From assembly GCF_900187965.1 (NCBI RefSeq), contig NZ_FZNL01000027.1:1-64000 (forward strand): DNA of 64,000 bases, given 5' to 3'. Below are positions 42,633-52,886 of this stretch, in pieces; position 1 is the stretch's first letter, and each line of letters starts with the position of its first letter. Under the pieces are notes generated by a model. It was not told where the DNA came from and made no database searches. It was given only the letters and a program-made list of their open reading frames with translations. Source of the DNA: Flavobacterium sp. ov086 (GTDB taxonomy: Bacteria > Bacteroidota > Bacteroidia > Flavobacteriales > Flavobacteriaceae). The translations under genes and the position numbers were made by a program.

Positions 42633-43190
42633 TTGCTTATTTTGAAAGTTGTACACATTATAGAAGCTCTTGGTGGTGGAGTTTATACTTATTTTAGAGA
42701 TCTATCGACTTTCTTTGGAGATGATCAAATAACTAAAAGCACCGACACTACTATCATATACAGTGACAATCGAAAAGAAATTGACCCTAAAAAAATAAAA
42801 TTTGAGTTTTCAAATGGAGTTAACCTGATTCAGGTTAATATGGTTAGGGAGTTTTCTCCAATTCAGGATTTAAAATCAGTTTATAAATTAGTAAAAGAGC
42901 TTAAAAGAATTGATCCCGATGTTATTCACCTTCATTCTTCAAAAGCTGGAGTTTTAGGCAGGATTATTGCTTACTTTTTCATATTCAAAAAAAGAAACTT
43001 TTTTACACCAAATGGCTATTCTTCGCTTAGAAGTAATACTTTAAAATTTGAAAGAAATTTATTAGGCAATTGAAAAGGGTTTTCAATTCTTCTTTAGTCC
43101 AAAAATTATCTTTTGTGGTGATACCAAATATGAAATTTCAAAAGAAATAGAAACTTCAAAAATTAGTTAGAAATGGTATTGATTTAACAG
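42633..43190 (+). pseudogene. Decayed family 4 glycosyltransferase
   Basis: The frame at 42633-43073 (146 codons, beginning with TTG) encodes only the N-terminal half of a GT-B glycosyltransferase: KVVHIIEALGGGVYTYFRD, DPDVIHLHSSKAGVLGRI and FFTPNGYSS. After a premature stop, remnants continue to about 43190 in shifted frames (for example FFFSPKIIFCGDTKYEI, then VRNGIDL), where an intact enzyme would carry its acceptor and linker region. The C-terminal nucleotide-binding domain is missing, cut by the convergent gene at 43184. Confidence 0.8.
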
Positions 43191-44290
43191 CTTTTTCTAA
43201 ATTTGTCTTCAACAAATTCTTTGATTTCATTTTCAAAGCGTTGCTTCGAAAATTTCATGGCATGATACCGAATTATTTGTGGATCGAATTTTATCTGTTC
43301 GAAATTAACTATAGCTTCTTTAATCTTTTGAGGGTTTTGTTCCTGAAAAAAAACTCCCGTTTTATTTTCAATAACCGTTTCTAGTGTTCCTCCTTTTCTA
43401 AAAGCAATTACAGGTGTTCCGCAAGCTTGTGCTTCGACTGGGATAATTCCGAAATCTTCTTCGGCAGCAAAAACAAATGCTTTAGCTTTTTGCATATATC
43501 TTTTTAATTTTGACGCATCTACAAAACCAACAAATTCTATGTTGCTTTTAGCTATTTTCTGAAGTTTTTCAAACTCAGGTCCATCACCTGCAACAATCAG
43601 TTTCAAGTGGGGTAGTTCATTAAACGCCTCAACAATTAACTGTGTTTTTTTATAAGAAACCAGTCTTGAAGCGGTAAAATAATAATCTTCTTTTAGTTTT
43701 TCTAAACTAAAAAAATCAACATCAACAGGAGGATAAATAACTGTTGATTCCCGATTATAAATCTTCTTTATTCTTTGCGCAATATGATTAGAATTGGCAA
43801 TAAAAAAATCAACATTTTCTGAATTTCTAACATCCCATTTTCTAATTTTATTTAAAACAAACTTCGCATAAAACCCTTTTAATCCTTTGTCTAAACCTGA
43901 ATCTTTTAGATATTGATCCTGCAAATCCCACGCATATCGCATTGGCGAATGGCAATAACAAATATGTAATTGATCTTTTCTGGTTTTAACACCTTTTGCT
44001 ACTGCAGATGAAGAACTGATAATTAGTTCATAATCCTTCAGATCAAATTGTTCAATTGCAATGGGAAATAATTGTAGAAACTTTCTATGATTTTGCTTTA
44101 CAGTTGGAAGCTTTTGAATAAAACTAGTTTTGGCTCTTTTACCGTTTAAAATATAAGCCCGGTCACTTTCATTCAAAAAGTCGATTAAGGCAAAATGATC
44201 AAAGTCATTCCATATTGAGTTTATCGAATGAATCACTTTTTCAGCACCGCCGTTTACATAATACCAATCGCTAATTAGTGCTTTTTTCAT
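43184..44290 (-). CDS. Glycosyltransferase family 4
   Basis: A 368-residue GT-B enzyme. It starts MKKALISDWYYVNGGAEKVI (acceptor domain) and has the donor-domain motif EEDFGIIPVEAQACGTPVIAFRKGG with the E-x7-E catalytic pair. It adds a sugar to the growing surface glycan. It overlaps the next upstream gene by 20 bp, so the two are co-translated. Confidence 0.94.
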   Translation of the reverse strand: MKKALISDWYYVNGGAEKVIHSINSIWNDFDHFALIDFLNESDRAYILNGKRAKTSFIQKLPTVKQNHRKFLQLFPIAIEQFDLKDYELIISSSSAVAKGVKTRKDQLHICYCHSPMRYAWDLQDQYLKDSGLDKGLKGFYAKFVLNKIRKWDVRNSENVDFFIANSNHIAQRIKKIYNRESTVIYPPVDVDFFSLEKLKEDYYFTASRLVSYKKTQLIVEAFNELPHLKLIVAGDGPEFEKLQKIAKSNIEFVGFVDASKLKRYMQKAKAFVFAAEEDFGIIPVEAQACGTPVIAFRKGGTLETVIENKTGVFFQEQNPQKIKEAIVNFEQIKFDPQIIRYHAMKFSKQRFENEIKEFVEDKFRKSC

Positions 44291-45533
44291 TTAAATTTCT
44301 ATTTTGAAAAAATAGTAAAGAATTAAAAAATCCAAAAAAGATAACACCATCATGTCTGCTTAAAATATTCTCAAAACAAAAATTTAAAAAAATGAATAAC
44401 AAAAATGAAATGTAAATTCCAATTTTGCGATTAAGTGCCTTTTTTAGAAAATAGTATTGTGAAAATAAAAACAAAACAAGTCCAAGAATTCCTGAAGACA
44501 AAATTATATTTAAATACTCATTATGCGAATTATAACTAATAATTTTATAAGTATCTGTATTTGTGAATTTTTCATCATAGCACGATTGTAATTTGGCATC
44601 AGCATCTCCAATTCCATAGCCTAATATTGGTTCAAGCTTTAATGTTTCATAACTGCAATAGTAAATTCCGTTTCTAATTTGTTCGTTACTGATATTAGGA
44701 TAATTATCTTCATATTTTCCTTCTGGAAAAGAGAAATTGTATGTTTTTAGTTTTTCGAATCTTTCCCCTAATCTATCCACTTTAGAAACTAAGATAATGG
44801 TAAGAACAATGACAAAAAAAGTGGCAATTATCATTTGTTTTGGATTTTTAAATAGACAAAAAAAGCAAACAATAATTGTCGCAACAAAAGGCATTCTGGA
44901 TCCAATAATATATTGCCAATAGAAAAAATAACTGATCATAAATATCATTAAAAAAACGATCGGATATTTTTTTGATGATGTTTTACTTTTAATCTTATAA
45001 ACTAAAACAATAATGGCAAAACCTACCCACATTGCTAAATAAGTTCCGTGTACTTTTATTTTACTTTCAATATGCTGTCTAAAATCCCAAAATCTTAAAT
45101 CTGAATTGTATAATTCGTGAAATAACGCTAGATGCAGGAAAATCAAAATTAATACAACTGCTAAACAATAAATACTTGTAACATTGCTAAATCGGGTAGC
45201 GTTTAAAAAATTTTTATCATTAAATAAAAAAATTACGGGGAATAAAACAGTCGGCAAAAGCCGGACTACAAATTTAATTCCTGTATTAATATCATCGGAA
45301 TACAACAATGAAAATGCAAAAATTATAAAGAGTGTGGAGAAAAGTAAAAGTTGTGTTGTTTTTTCTTTACTCCAAAAATTTTTTCCTTCGAAAATAAAAT
45401 ATAATAATGAAAATAAAAATCCAGTAAACATCAAAACACTTTCAACTCCCGTTGGTAAAACAGGGAAAAAAGCTATCATAATGAGAAAAAAATAAACAAC
45501 TGAATTATTATAATGTAAAATAAATTGTTTCAT
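44271..45533 (-). CDS. O-antigen ligase/polymerase (Wzy/WaaL-like) membrane protein
   Basis: A 420-residue protein with about eleven hydrophobic segments. A large outer loop contains the family pattern LGYGIGDADAKLQ and YNSHNEYLNIILSSGILG, the Wzy_C/O-antigen ligase signature with its conserved His. It either polymerises repeat units or ligates glycan to lipid A. A second such protein is encoded at 46599-47840, so one may be the polymerase and the other the ligase. Confidence 0.9.
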   Translation of the reverse strand: MKQFILHYNNSVVYFFLIMIAFFPVLPTGVESVLMFTGFLFSLLYFIFEGKNFWSKEKTTQLLLFSTLFIIFAFSLLYSDDINTGIKFVVRLLPTVLFPVIFLFNDKNFLNATRFSNVTSIYCLAVVLILIFLHLALFHELYNSDLRFWDFRQHIESKIKVHGTYLAMWVGFAIIVLVYKIKSKTSSKKYPIVFLMIFMISYFFYWQYIIGSRMPFVATIIVCFFCLFKNPKQMIIATFFVIVLTIILVSKVDRLGERFEKLKTYNFSFPEGKYEDNYPNISNEQIRNGIYYCSYETLKLEPILGYGIGDADAKLQSCYDEKFTNTDTYKIISYNSHNEYLNIILSSGILGLVLFLFSQYYFLKKALNRKIGIYISFLLFIFLNFCFENILSRHDGVIFFGFFNSLLFFQNRNLNEKSTN

Positions 45534-46615
45534 TCTAATTTTTTAAAAGCTATTAGGTGTTTTTCTATAGACTTCTCCCAAGTAAATTTTTCTAATTGTA
45601 GTTCTCCCTGAGCAAATAAATATTCATTATTTGACGAGTCTTCAATATTACGCTTTATTATTTTTCCGAGTTGAATATAATCCTTCGGATCAAAATAAAC
45701 AGCAGCATTTCCTCCAACTTCAGGTAAACTTGCAGCATTTGAACTGATAACTTTTGTTCGTGTTGCAAACGCTTCTAAAATGGGCAAACCAAAACCTTCA
45801 TACAATGAAGGAAAAACAAATAATGTTGCCTTTTTGTAAATTTCTGGAATTTCAGAATCGTTAACATAACCTGTAAATGTAATATGTTTTTGCAGATGAT
45901 TAAGATCTATAAAATTTTGAATTGTATTATCCTGTGTAATAAATCCATCTCTTTTTCCTATAAAAACTAATGGATGTTTTGCTTTAAATTCTTCAGAAAA
46001 AGTAGCATATGCCTGCAACAGTACAATCAAATTTTTATGCGGTTTTATATTTCCAACATATAAAATATAATTTTCAGGAAGTTTTAAATTGTTTCCGGAT
46101 TTTGGGTTTTCGAAGAAAGATCTTTTTACACCACAATAAACAAGTGCTATATTTTGTGAATCTGCTTTAGTGAATTTTAAAATTTCTTTTTTTGAAAATT
46201 CTGAAATGGTTAAAATTAAACTCGATTTCTTTACAGCATTATTAAATAGTAATTTAGCATATTTTTTCTTTAAAAAAGAAATGGATGCACCATCAGTTAA
46301 ATGATACACATCATGAATTGTTGTAACAATTTTATTTGCCCGAACAGAAAAAAGGGGAACATTAAAAAAAGGACACCACAAAATATCACATTTCGGAATT
46401 ATAAAAGGATATTGTATTTGTTCTTTTATTGAATAAATTTTAGTATTAAATTCTATAATTTCTACACTTTTGCTCCAATCAAAAAGTTGAATCTCCTGAA
46501 TGTTTCCCAAAACAGAAACCTCATCAAAAGCCTGCAAAATTCCAGGAATTACATTCTTTAAATAAGTTCCAATTCCAGATGCATTTATTAACCGAATATC
46601 AATTATTAATTTCAT
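45530..46615 (-). CDS. Glycosyltransferase family 4
   Basis: A 361-residue GT-B enzyme. The N-terminal MKLIIDIRLINASGIGTYLKN and the donor motif FPSLYEGFGLPILEAFATRTKVISSN with LPEVGGNAAVYFDP are clear. It overlaps both neighbours by a few bases within the polysaccharide operon. Sugar specificity is unknown. Confidence 0.95.
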   Translation of the reverse strand: MKLIIDIRLINASGIGTYLKNVIPGILQAFDEVSVLGNIQEIQLFDWSKSVEIIEFNTKIYSIKEQIQYPFIIPKCDILWCPFFNVPLFSVRANKIVTTIHDVYHLTDGASISFLKKKYAKLLFNNAVKKSSLILTISEFSKKEILKFTKADSQNIALVYCGVKRSFFENPKSGNNLKLPENYILYVGNIKPHKNLIVLLQAYATFSEEFKAKHPLVFIGKRDGFITQDNTIQNFIDLNHLQKHITFTGYVNDSEIPEIYKKATLFVFPSLYEGFGLPILEAFATRTKVISSNAASLPEVGGNAAVYFDPKDYIQLGKIIKRNIEDSSNNEYLFAQGELQLEKFTWEKSIEKHLIAFKKLE

Positions 46616-47840
46616 CTATATAATTGTTTTTATAGGCCAAAACAACAGCCAGTAATACCCATGGATATAAAAAGTAAATTTGTACTCCAAAGCAATAAAT
46701 TAAGAGAAAACCAAGTGTTAATATTATTCCTTTATTTAAGCTCTTTATTTCATAATAAACGCCATATATAATATACATAAAAGAGAAAAAACCAACAATT
46801 CCCATTTCAACAATAATATCTACAATACCACCAAATCCGTGAGCATCAATATCTATTGCTTCTTTTGGCGGTTTAGGAAAAAAAGTTCGATACTCAGCAT
46901 TGTTTCTTAATAGTGGATAATTACCAAGACCAATTCCTAAAATTGGATTTTCTTCTATCATATTAGGAACAATATAAACTCCGGAAACTCTACCTAAAAT
47001 TAAATTAATATCTCTAGGACGTTCTTTAATTGATTGTTTTACCCTGTTTAGTTCTGTTACATACATCGAGCTAACATTTATAAACAAGAAATAAAATCCC
47101 GTTAAGAAACCAAGTATTATAGGGAAAATCAAGATTCGTAATTTGTTTTTTAAAATTTCAAAATTGAATAACGCAATCCAAACTACAGTAAATAAAATTC
47201 CTGCTTTAGATCTGGCAAAAAAAGCAATCACTATGAATAAAAACAATTGCTTAAAAAACCTTTCCTTGGTGTTTTGCTGAAAAAACGTAAGTATAAAAAT
47301 AAAAGAGAGCATTAATCCAAAAGGTCCCCCTTCATTATAAAGTCCCCGCAATCTGTTGTTATCATAAATAACAATACTATTGTGTATCGATAGTAAACCT
47401 ATTTTGACCAATATGTAAATCAAAAAGAACAATGCAGTAATTAGGATATTCCAATTCACTACATAATCAATTATTTTTTTTGATTGATCTGTATTACTTT
47501 TAAACAATCGAAAAGTAATAATACATAAACTAATACATGCTACTAGTTCAAAATAACGAGCAATTGTAATAAAATAGGGTACCTTAAATTTAGATGGACC
47601 AAGAATGTCAAAGTGATGTGTCGAAGTAATAATGAGTCCCAAAATAGCTTCAATTGAAAAGAAAATAAAAAAATAAAAAATAAATTTATTAATTGATTTT
47701 TTTAAAAGAAATGGAGACATTAACAACAATATGAGTTCCGAAATTTTTACAAATCCTAACTTAACATCTGGCGTTTGAATACAAAATGTAATCAGGCAAA
47801 CTGTCAAAATCAATTTAAGATTATTTGTATTTATTTTCAC
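46599..47840 (-). CDS. O-antigen polymerase-like membrane protein
   Basis: A 413-residue protein with about eleven hydrophobic segments. A loop with NPILGIGLGNYPLL and DAHGFGGIVDIIVEMGIVGFF fits the Wzy_C/ligase superfamily with its conserved His. The best guess is repeat-unit polymerase. It overlaps the GT4 gene downstream by 17 bp. Confidence 0.88.
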   Translation of the reverse strand: MKINTNNLKLILTVCLITFCIQTPDVKLGFVKISELILLLMSPFLLKKSINKFIFYFFIFFSIEAILGLIITSTHHFDILGPSKFKVPYFITIARYFELVACISLCIITFRLFKSNTDQSKKIIDYVVNWNILITALFFLIYILVKIGLLSIHNSIVIYDNNRLRGLYNEGGPFGLMLSFIFILTFFQQNTKERFFKQLFLFIVIAFFARSKAGILFTVVWIALFNFEILKNKLRILIFPIILGFLTGFYFLFINVSSMYVTELNRVKQSIKERPRDINLILGRVSGVYIVPNMIEENPILGIGLGNYPLLRNNAEYRTFFPKPPKEAIDIDAHGFGGIVDIIVEMGIVGFFSFMYIIYGVYYEIKSLNKGIILTLGFLLIYCFGVQIYFLYPWVLLAVVLAYKNNYIDEINN

Positions 47841-47876
47841 TTTTATTAAATCAATTTGTGAATTGAGCTTTGTTTT

Positions 47877-48410
47877 TTACTTTTTAAGTTGAACCTCAAC
47901 ATTATATGCTGGTGCAAAATTGCGAAAAAATGTTTCTTCGTATATTTTTCTAGTCGTATCATTTATATTCACCCAAATAAGAAATGGCCAATTTAAAGGG
48001 TTTTTACTCATGAACGTTATTTTTGAATATGAGATTTCGCTAAACTGAAAATCAAAATAATAATTACGCTTATATCGAATATTATTAACAAAAAAACCAA
48101 AGGTTCGAAACGAAAACATTTTTTTATGCGTTGGATCAATAAAATTATTACTTGATGTAAAATGTGGAACTCTTATTTCTACAATTCCGCTAGGTTTCAA
48201 GACCCTATGAATTTCTTTTAATACCTTTATATATTCTACATGTTCTAAAACGTCATAACATAATATATACTCAAAAAAATTATCTTCAAAAGGTAGTTTA
48301 TTGTTTTCAATATCACAAACCACATCAACACCAGGTAATTGCGCAATATCTAAATTTATAAACCCTACTTTAATATCATTTCCGCAACCAATATTAAGCT
48401 TATTTGTCAT
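47877..48410 (-). CDS. SAM-dependent methyltransferase
   Basis: A 177-residue class I methyltransferase. Motif I is LNIGCGNDIK, followed by VDVVCDIENNKLPFEDN and the LCYDVLEHV motif IV region. It may methylate a sugar or a nucleotide-sugar of the surface glycan. It overlaps the flippase gene by 11 bp. Confidence 0.92.
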   Translation of the reverse strand: MTNKLNIGCGNDIKVGFINLDIAQLPGVDVVCDIENNKLPFEDNFFEYILCYDVLEHVEYIKVLKEIHRVLKPSGIVEIRVPHFTSSNNFIDPTHKKMFSFRTFGFFVNNIRYKRNYYFDFQFSEISYSKITFMSKNPLNWPFLIWVNINDTTRKIYEETFFRNFAPAYNVEVQLKK

Positions 48411-49686
48411 TTTTAAAAAAATTAAGTTTTGGAAATTTTAATATTAAAATAGTCCATAAAGATATCGAAATAAACAATTCTGTAATATAAATTCCAGTTG
48501 CCATACCATAGATGCCGAATTTTTTTGATAATATCACGTTTATAATACCATTTAATAACACTGAAAATATCATGATAAATGTTGTTCTTTTTTGCTTATT
48601 AAAAACCATAAATGTCATATAAGGAACCATATTTAATACAACAATAAAAGGAATCCAGGCATTGTAAATTAAAAATTTACTACACGATAATCGGTTGGTT
48701 TTTAAAAAATATGAAACAATAAAATCTGATAACCCTGTTAAAAATAATCCAGCAAAAATCATCGAGACTACTAAAAAAACAAATAGTTTTCGAGCAAATA
48801 ATTTATAATCAATAATGCTTTTGGCCGCCAATTCACAAGCCTTTGGAAAAATACTTTGAATAATAAAAGAACCACAAAACTTAACTACCAAAATAATTTT
48901 TTCAACAACGCAATAAATTCCCAGAGCATATTCATTTACAAATAATCCCAATATCATAGGATTAAGATATGCATTTGCATTAATAGAAATTACTTGAACA
49001 AAAATGGAAAAGCCTGCTATAATTTCATTTTTAATAGCCAAAAAATTTGGTTTATAAAAATGCCATTTCATTCTAAAAATTAAAATAATAATGGAAAAAA
49101 AACAAGTTATAAAATCCGATAATCCAATGGTCAAATTCACTAGAAATAAATTTTCTATATCGTTAAGAAAAAAATAAATTATTAAAAAACTTACTCCTTT
49201 GCTCACTATAAATAAATAGAAAAAATATTTGATTTTATGCAATGCCCGTAATACCCACAAAGGATTAAAAGCCCTGCCAATTAAAATTGTTAAAGATGAA
49301 AAATATAAAACGGAATATTCATTTGCCTTTGGTAAAAAGATATATATAACTATTGAAAATAATAGAGCAATTATAAATAGAAATGCTTTCGTGTATCCAA
49401 TTACAAAGAAATGTCTGTTTACAAATTGTTTGTCTTTTTCATTTAATGTAACATCTCTTGTTGCGTTAATATTAAAGCCATAATCTGTAATTGAGGCAAT
49501 AAAAATAAAAAGGGATTGGAACAAGATCACTAATCCAAAACCCTCCAAACCACATTTTTTTATAATTATCGGAGAAATTAAGAGCGGATAAATAAAATTG
49601 ACGAAATTGATTGAAAATAAAAAAAAAGACGAATTAATATGCCTTTTATTTGCAAGTAAGGTTTCCGTAAATTTATTTTTAAACAT
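48400..49686 (-). CDS. Wzx-type oligosaccharide flippase
   Basis: A 428-residue protein with about twelve to fourteen helices. It opens with the polysaccharide biosynthesis family pattern NFIYPLLISPIIIKKCGLEGFG. It flips undecaprenyl-linked repeat units across the inner membrane for the polymerase. The gene lies 17 bp after the Wzz-like gene in the operon. Confidence 0.93.
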   Translation of the reverse strand: MFKNKFTETLLANKRHINSSFFLFSINFVNFIYPLLISPIIIKKCGLEGFGLVILFQSLFIFIASITDYGFNINATRDVTLNEKDKQFVNRHFFVIGYTKAFLFIIALLFSIVIYIFLPKANEYSVLYFSSLTILIGRAFNPLWVLRALHKIKYFFYLFIVSKGVSFLIIYFFLNDIENLFLVNLTIGLSDFITCFFSIIILIFRMKWHFYKPNFLAIKNEIIAGFSIFVQVISINANAYLNPMILGLFVNEYALGIYCVVEKIILVVKFCGSFIIQSIFPKACELAAKSIIDYKLFARKLFVFLVVSMIFAGLFLTGLSDFIVSYFLKTNRLSCSKFLIYNAWIPFIVVLNMVPYMTFMVFNKQKRTTFIMIFSVLLNGIINVILSKKFGIYGMATGIYITELFISISLWTILILKFPKLNFFKNDK

Positions 49687-49702
49687 CTTTTGATAGCTAA
49701 TT

Positions 49703-50683
49703 CTAAAAGTTTTTTTGAGATTGCTTTCTATAAAAAGCTTTAAAAAGATATATAAAACTAAAAATTAAAATAAACAAAACTGGAAGTACGAATTTTAACT
49801 TCCCATTGACAGATTGTGTGTTTTTTATATTTAAAGTAGAATTAATCTCTTTAATAGTTTTATCAAAACGTACTATTTTTAATCTGTTTTTTCCTTGTTC
49901 ATTAACCAGATATTGTTTCGTCTTTATGATATCATTTAATTGTGTATTCTCATTATAATACACCAATTTATCATTTTTGCTTGTGTTTTTTACTGTACTC
50001 GAAAAACCATTTAAAACATTGTCTATTTGAGCAATGATCGTATCATTTTGAGCGATCTCTTGCTCGAGATTCTTGAAACCTATTTTTTGAATTGAATTAA
50101 AATATTCTGAATTATTCAAGTATTTTAATAATGGTTCAGTAAGTTCTTTTTCATCAGCCAACTCACTTGAAATAAAAGAAATGGTATGAAAAGTATAATT
50201 TTTACTTACAATGTTATCAACTAAGACTTTATTAATATCACCATCTTCGGCTATTAACTTTATAAGTTCAAAATTTTGTTCTTTATCTTCTACAAATTTA
50301 AAAGCATCAGAAATTGGTTTAATTTCAATTTTTTTTATGGTTTCCGGATGCGAAATTCCAACAACATTTTTTAAGAAAATGGTATCGCCGGCAATAATTT
50401 TTGAATTAATTAAATCTATTTTGGCATATAAATAATCAACACTTCCAAAATTTGGCGCTACAATAACCTTATTTTGAAATGATTTTCTGCTTGAGTCCAA
50501 ATACCACCCCAATCCAAATCCGATAATAATTAATGTCAGGAAAATAATCCAGTTTCGAACAAAAAACTGAATCGAGCGAAATATAGATGCATTAACGCGA
50601 TCGAAAAAACGGCCAATGCTTCGCGAAAGCTGAAAAATATCAATTTCCTGATCATTGGTGTCTTGGGGTAATTTTGCACTCAT
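49703..50683 (-). CDS. Wzz-like two-helix membrane protein
   Basis: A 326-residue protein with an N-terminal membrane helix (about 45-64, NWIIFLTLIIIGFGLGWYLD) and a C-terminal one (about 297-315). Between them lies a large periplasmic domain with coiled-coil character. This is the layout of chain-length determinants (Wzz/PCP), although the proline-rich motif near the second helix is not obvious. It starts 10 bp after the DUF6909-type gene, so the polysaccharide operon may share that transcript. Confidence 0.7.
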   Translation of the reverse strand: MSAKLPQDTNDQEIDIFQLSRSIGRFFDRVNASIFRSIQFFVRNWIIFLTLIIIGFGLGWYLDSSRKSFQNKVIVAPNFGSVDYLYAKIDLINSKIIAGDTIFLKNVVGISHPETIKKIEIKPISDAFKFVEDKEQNFELIKLIAEDGDINKVLVDNIVSKNYTFHTISFISSELADEKELTEPLLKYLNNSEYFNSIQKIGFKNLEQEIAQNDTIIAQIDNVLNGFSSTVKNTSKNDKLVYYNENTQLNDIIKTKQYLVNEQGKNRLKIVRFDKTIKEINSTLNIKNTQSVNGKLKFVLPVLFILIFSFIYLFKAFYRKQSQKNF

Positions 50684-50693
50684 TTATTGTTTT

Positions 50694-52373
50694 TTATTTT
50701 ACGTTGAAAATCTGCTCTAAAATTTTGATAGTAATCAAATACGTTGGTTTTACACCCGTTGTCCCTAATCCGCCTGAAGCTAATGTACTTCCGGTTTCAA
50801 GAGGATTATCTGAGGCATAATACGCATAACGTACTTTGATATCATGTGGAACACTTTTTCTAATTTTTGATGCCGATTGTATCGCTTTTTGATAATAAGA
50901 ACCTTCCATTTCAAGACCAATTACTCCCCAGGTCGATTCGTGGAAGAATTTCAGTAAATCTCTGTTTTGTAATGATGTTCCAAGAACGGTAACCATTGCT
51001 CCTTCAAAAACAGCAATATCATTTCCTTCGAACATTGCGCCTGTTAATTCATTTTCGAAGAAATAATTATCCGCAGTTCCTTCGTTTATATGTGCCGTCG
51101 GGATCATGATATCACCTTTTCCTCCTTCAAGGATTCCGGCTTTACCCATTATAGAAACTGATTTTACTTCTAATTTTGTGTCTTTTTTATAAGGTTTCAA
51201 AAGCTCGTCGATCGTTTCATAAGCCTGCTCACCAAAAGCATAATCCATTACAATAATAACAGGTTGTGCTTCGTCAAGTTGTGCTTTTGGAAATCCGGTT
51301 TTTGCCCAATCAATTTTGGCCGTATCAAAAATCTGTACATCAATATTGGTTCCTGAAGTATCCGGTAACGAAATCATTCCGTTTTTCAAGGCTAATTCTT
51401 CAACGACACCTCTAATATCTTTCGCGCCGGATTTGCTTAATTCTTCATAAATAAAGAAATCTGATTTGTCTTTGAATTTCGTTTTCAACAACGGCGTTGC
51501 AAAAATAGAATTCATCACACTGTGCATATTTGCACTAATTACGTGAATTGGTCTTTTTAAAAGATTATTTGCCTTTAAAACTTCCTTGATATTGGTTGCC
51601 CAGATTTCACCGTGAATATGATGTCCTAAACGTTCTCTTAAAACTGGACTAAAAGTTATGGTTCTTTTATTATTATCGATAACTTCTTCGATCGCTAATT
51701 TTCCTAACCAATAAATAACGTGTAGAAAACGATCAGGAGCATTTTCAGACCCAAATGCGTCATAAATATCTAATACTTCTTCAAAAGTTCTTCCTAAGAT
51801 ATTAGCAACGTGCGATATTGCTTTTTCTTTTTCTATAAGAGGAAGTTTTTTAGTCTGCATCACGGCTTGTTCCAACTTCATCCAATCGCGTGAAACTTCG
51901 CCGCCATCATCTAATAAAACTCTGTTTTTAATTTTATGCGATTCGATAAAAATAAAAGTCAAATGCGTCAGAATATCATAAATATCTGAACGCCCACGAG
52001 TGATTTCGACATTCATTTGTTCCTCATCGATTCGGTAACAATTTCTTCTTCTTTTTGGAGGAACAATTGCCTGAAAATGCGATTTAGAATATCCTTCATC
52101 CGAAGTTAAATTGATGAATCGACATTGTTCTATTCCTATTGGTAAACGCTCTATAACGTATAAAAGCCCGTTAAGCTCTACTTTTTCTTCGCCTATATTT
52201 CCGTATATTTCCGGACGTAATGCTAATAATGATTCACGTAAACTATCACCTGAAACTCCCATTGGTTTATAAAACCCACGGTTGAATAAGTGACGCATTG
52301 TAATGTACATTTTTTCTATAGCCGCAGATGATTCCTGCGCTCTTGATCTTGATATATGTTTGGTTTCTTTCAT
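50694..52373 (-). CDS. Large conserved Bacteroidota protein (DUF6909-type), function unknown
   Basis: A 559-residue soluble protein. The C-terminal half contains strands such as PVIIVMDYAFGEQAYE, and GVIGLEMEGSYYQKAIQ resembles a phosphorylase-like nucleotide-binding fold. The N-terminal half is helical with PPKRRRNCYRID. I recall the family only as an uncharacterised Bacteroidota one. It sits between the GH3 gene cluster and the polysaccharide operon. Confidence 0.8.
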   Translation of the reverse strand: MKETKHISRSRAQESSAAIEKMYITMRHLFNRGFYKPMGVSGDSLRESLLALRPEIYGNIGEEKVELNGLLYVIERLPIGIEQCRFINLTSDEGYSKSHFQAIVPPKRRRNCYRIDEEQMNVEITRGRSDIYDILTHLTFIFIESHKIKNRVLLDDGGEVSRDWMKLEQAVMQTKKLPLIEKEKAISHVANILGRTFEEVLDIYDAFGSENAPDRFLHVIYWLGKLAIEEVIDNNKRTITFSPVLRERLGHHIHGEIWATNIKEVLKANNLLKRPIHVISANMHSVMNSIFATPLLKTKFKDKSDFFIYEELSKSGAKDIRGVVEELALKNGMISLPDTSGTNIDVQIFDTAKIDWAKTGFPKAQLDEAQPVIIVMDYAFGEQAYETIDELLKPYKKDTKLEVKSVSIMGKAGILEGGKGDIMIPTAHINEGTADNYFFENELTGAMFEGNDIAVFEGAMVTVLGTSLQNRDLLKFFHESTWGVIGLEMEGSYYQKAIQSASKIRKSVPHDIKVRYAYYASDNPLETGSTLASGGLGTTGVKPTYLITIKILEQIFNVK

Positions 52374-52493
52374 TCTGTTTTTTATTTTAAATCTTCTGTT
52401 TGAGAAGATGTAATCTCTTTTTTTATTAAACGAAATTAGGAATTATAAATGTTATTTCAATTGAAATCTGTCAATGTCTGTATTTAGTAACAT
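52374..52493. other. Short spacer with small hairpin
   Basis: ATCTTCT and AGAAGAT (52391-52409) form a 7-bp stem upstream of the DUF6909-type gene. Nothing else is seen. Confidence 0.35.
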
Positions 52494-52880
52494 TTATTTC
52501 AAATTCAAATGTACAATCTGAATAACTTCGCATTCCGCTGTTTTTCTGGGTCCTTCTACAAAATAACCTTTTAGCCCAATTTTAATTCGTTCTGCGTGTA
52601 TTTCGTGAAGTGATTCATTTAGTATCCACATTTTTGCCTTCCCAAATATTGGAACTGGTGTTGATTTGTCTAGAATTACATTATTTTCACTATCTAAAAA
52701 TTCAGGCCAAATCATCCATAACTGTTTTATATTTTCATCACCAGAATACATAAAATCTGAACGATATCCCTGCGTAGGACTTGTTTCTCTTCCTCCTTCT
52801 TCTAATGAAAAAAAACGATAGCTAACTATGAAATCACATTCTCTATTTCTAATTTGTTTATATGATATATGATCTCCCAA
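52494..52880 (-). CDS. Small cytosolic protein, function unknown, probable TTG start
   Basis: A 128-residue beta-rich protein without signal or membrane segment. The only usable start before the conserved-looking part is a TTG (52878-52880). It lies 6 bp after the GH3 stop codon, which points to translational coupling with GH3. Patterns such as VPIFGKAKMWILNE and RIKIGLKGYFVEGPRKTAECEVIQI suggest a small beta-barrel. Family not recognised. Confidence 0.7.
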   Translation of the reverse strand: MGDHISYKQIRNRECDFIVSYRFFSLEEGGRETSPTQGYRSDFMYSGDENIKQLWMIWPEFLDSENNVILDKSTPVPIFGKAKMWILNESLHEIHAERIKIGLKGYFVEGPRKTAECEVIQIVHLNLK

Positions 52881-52886
52881 TTTTCT

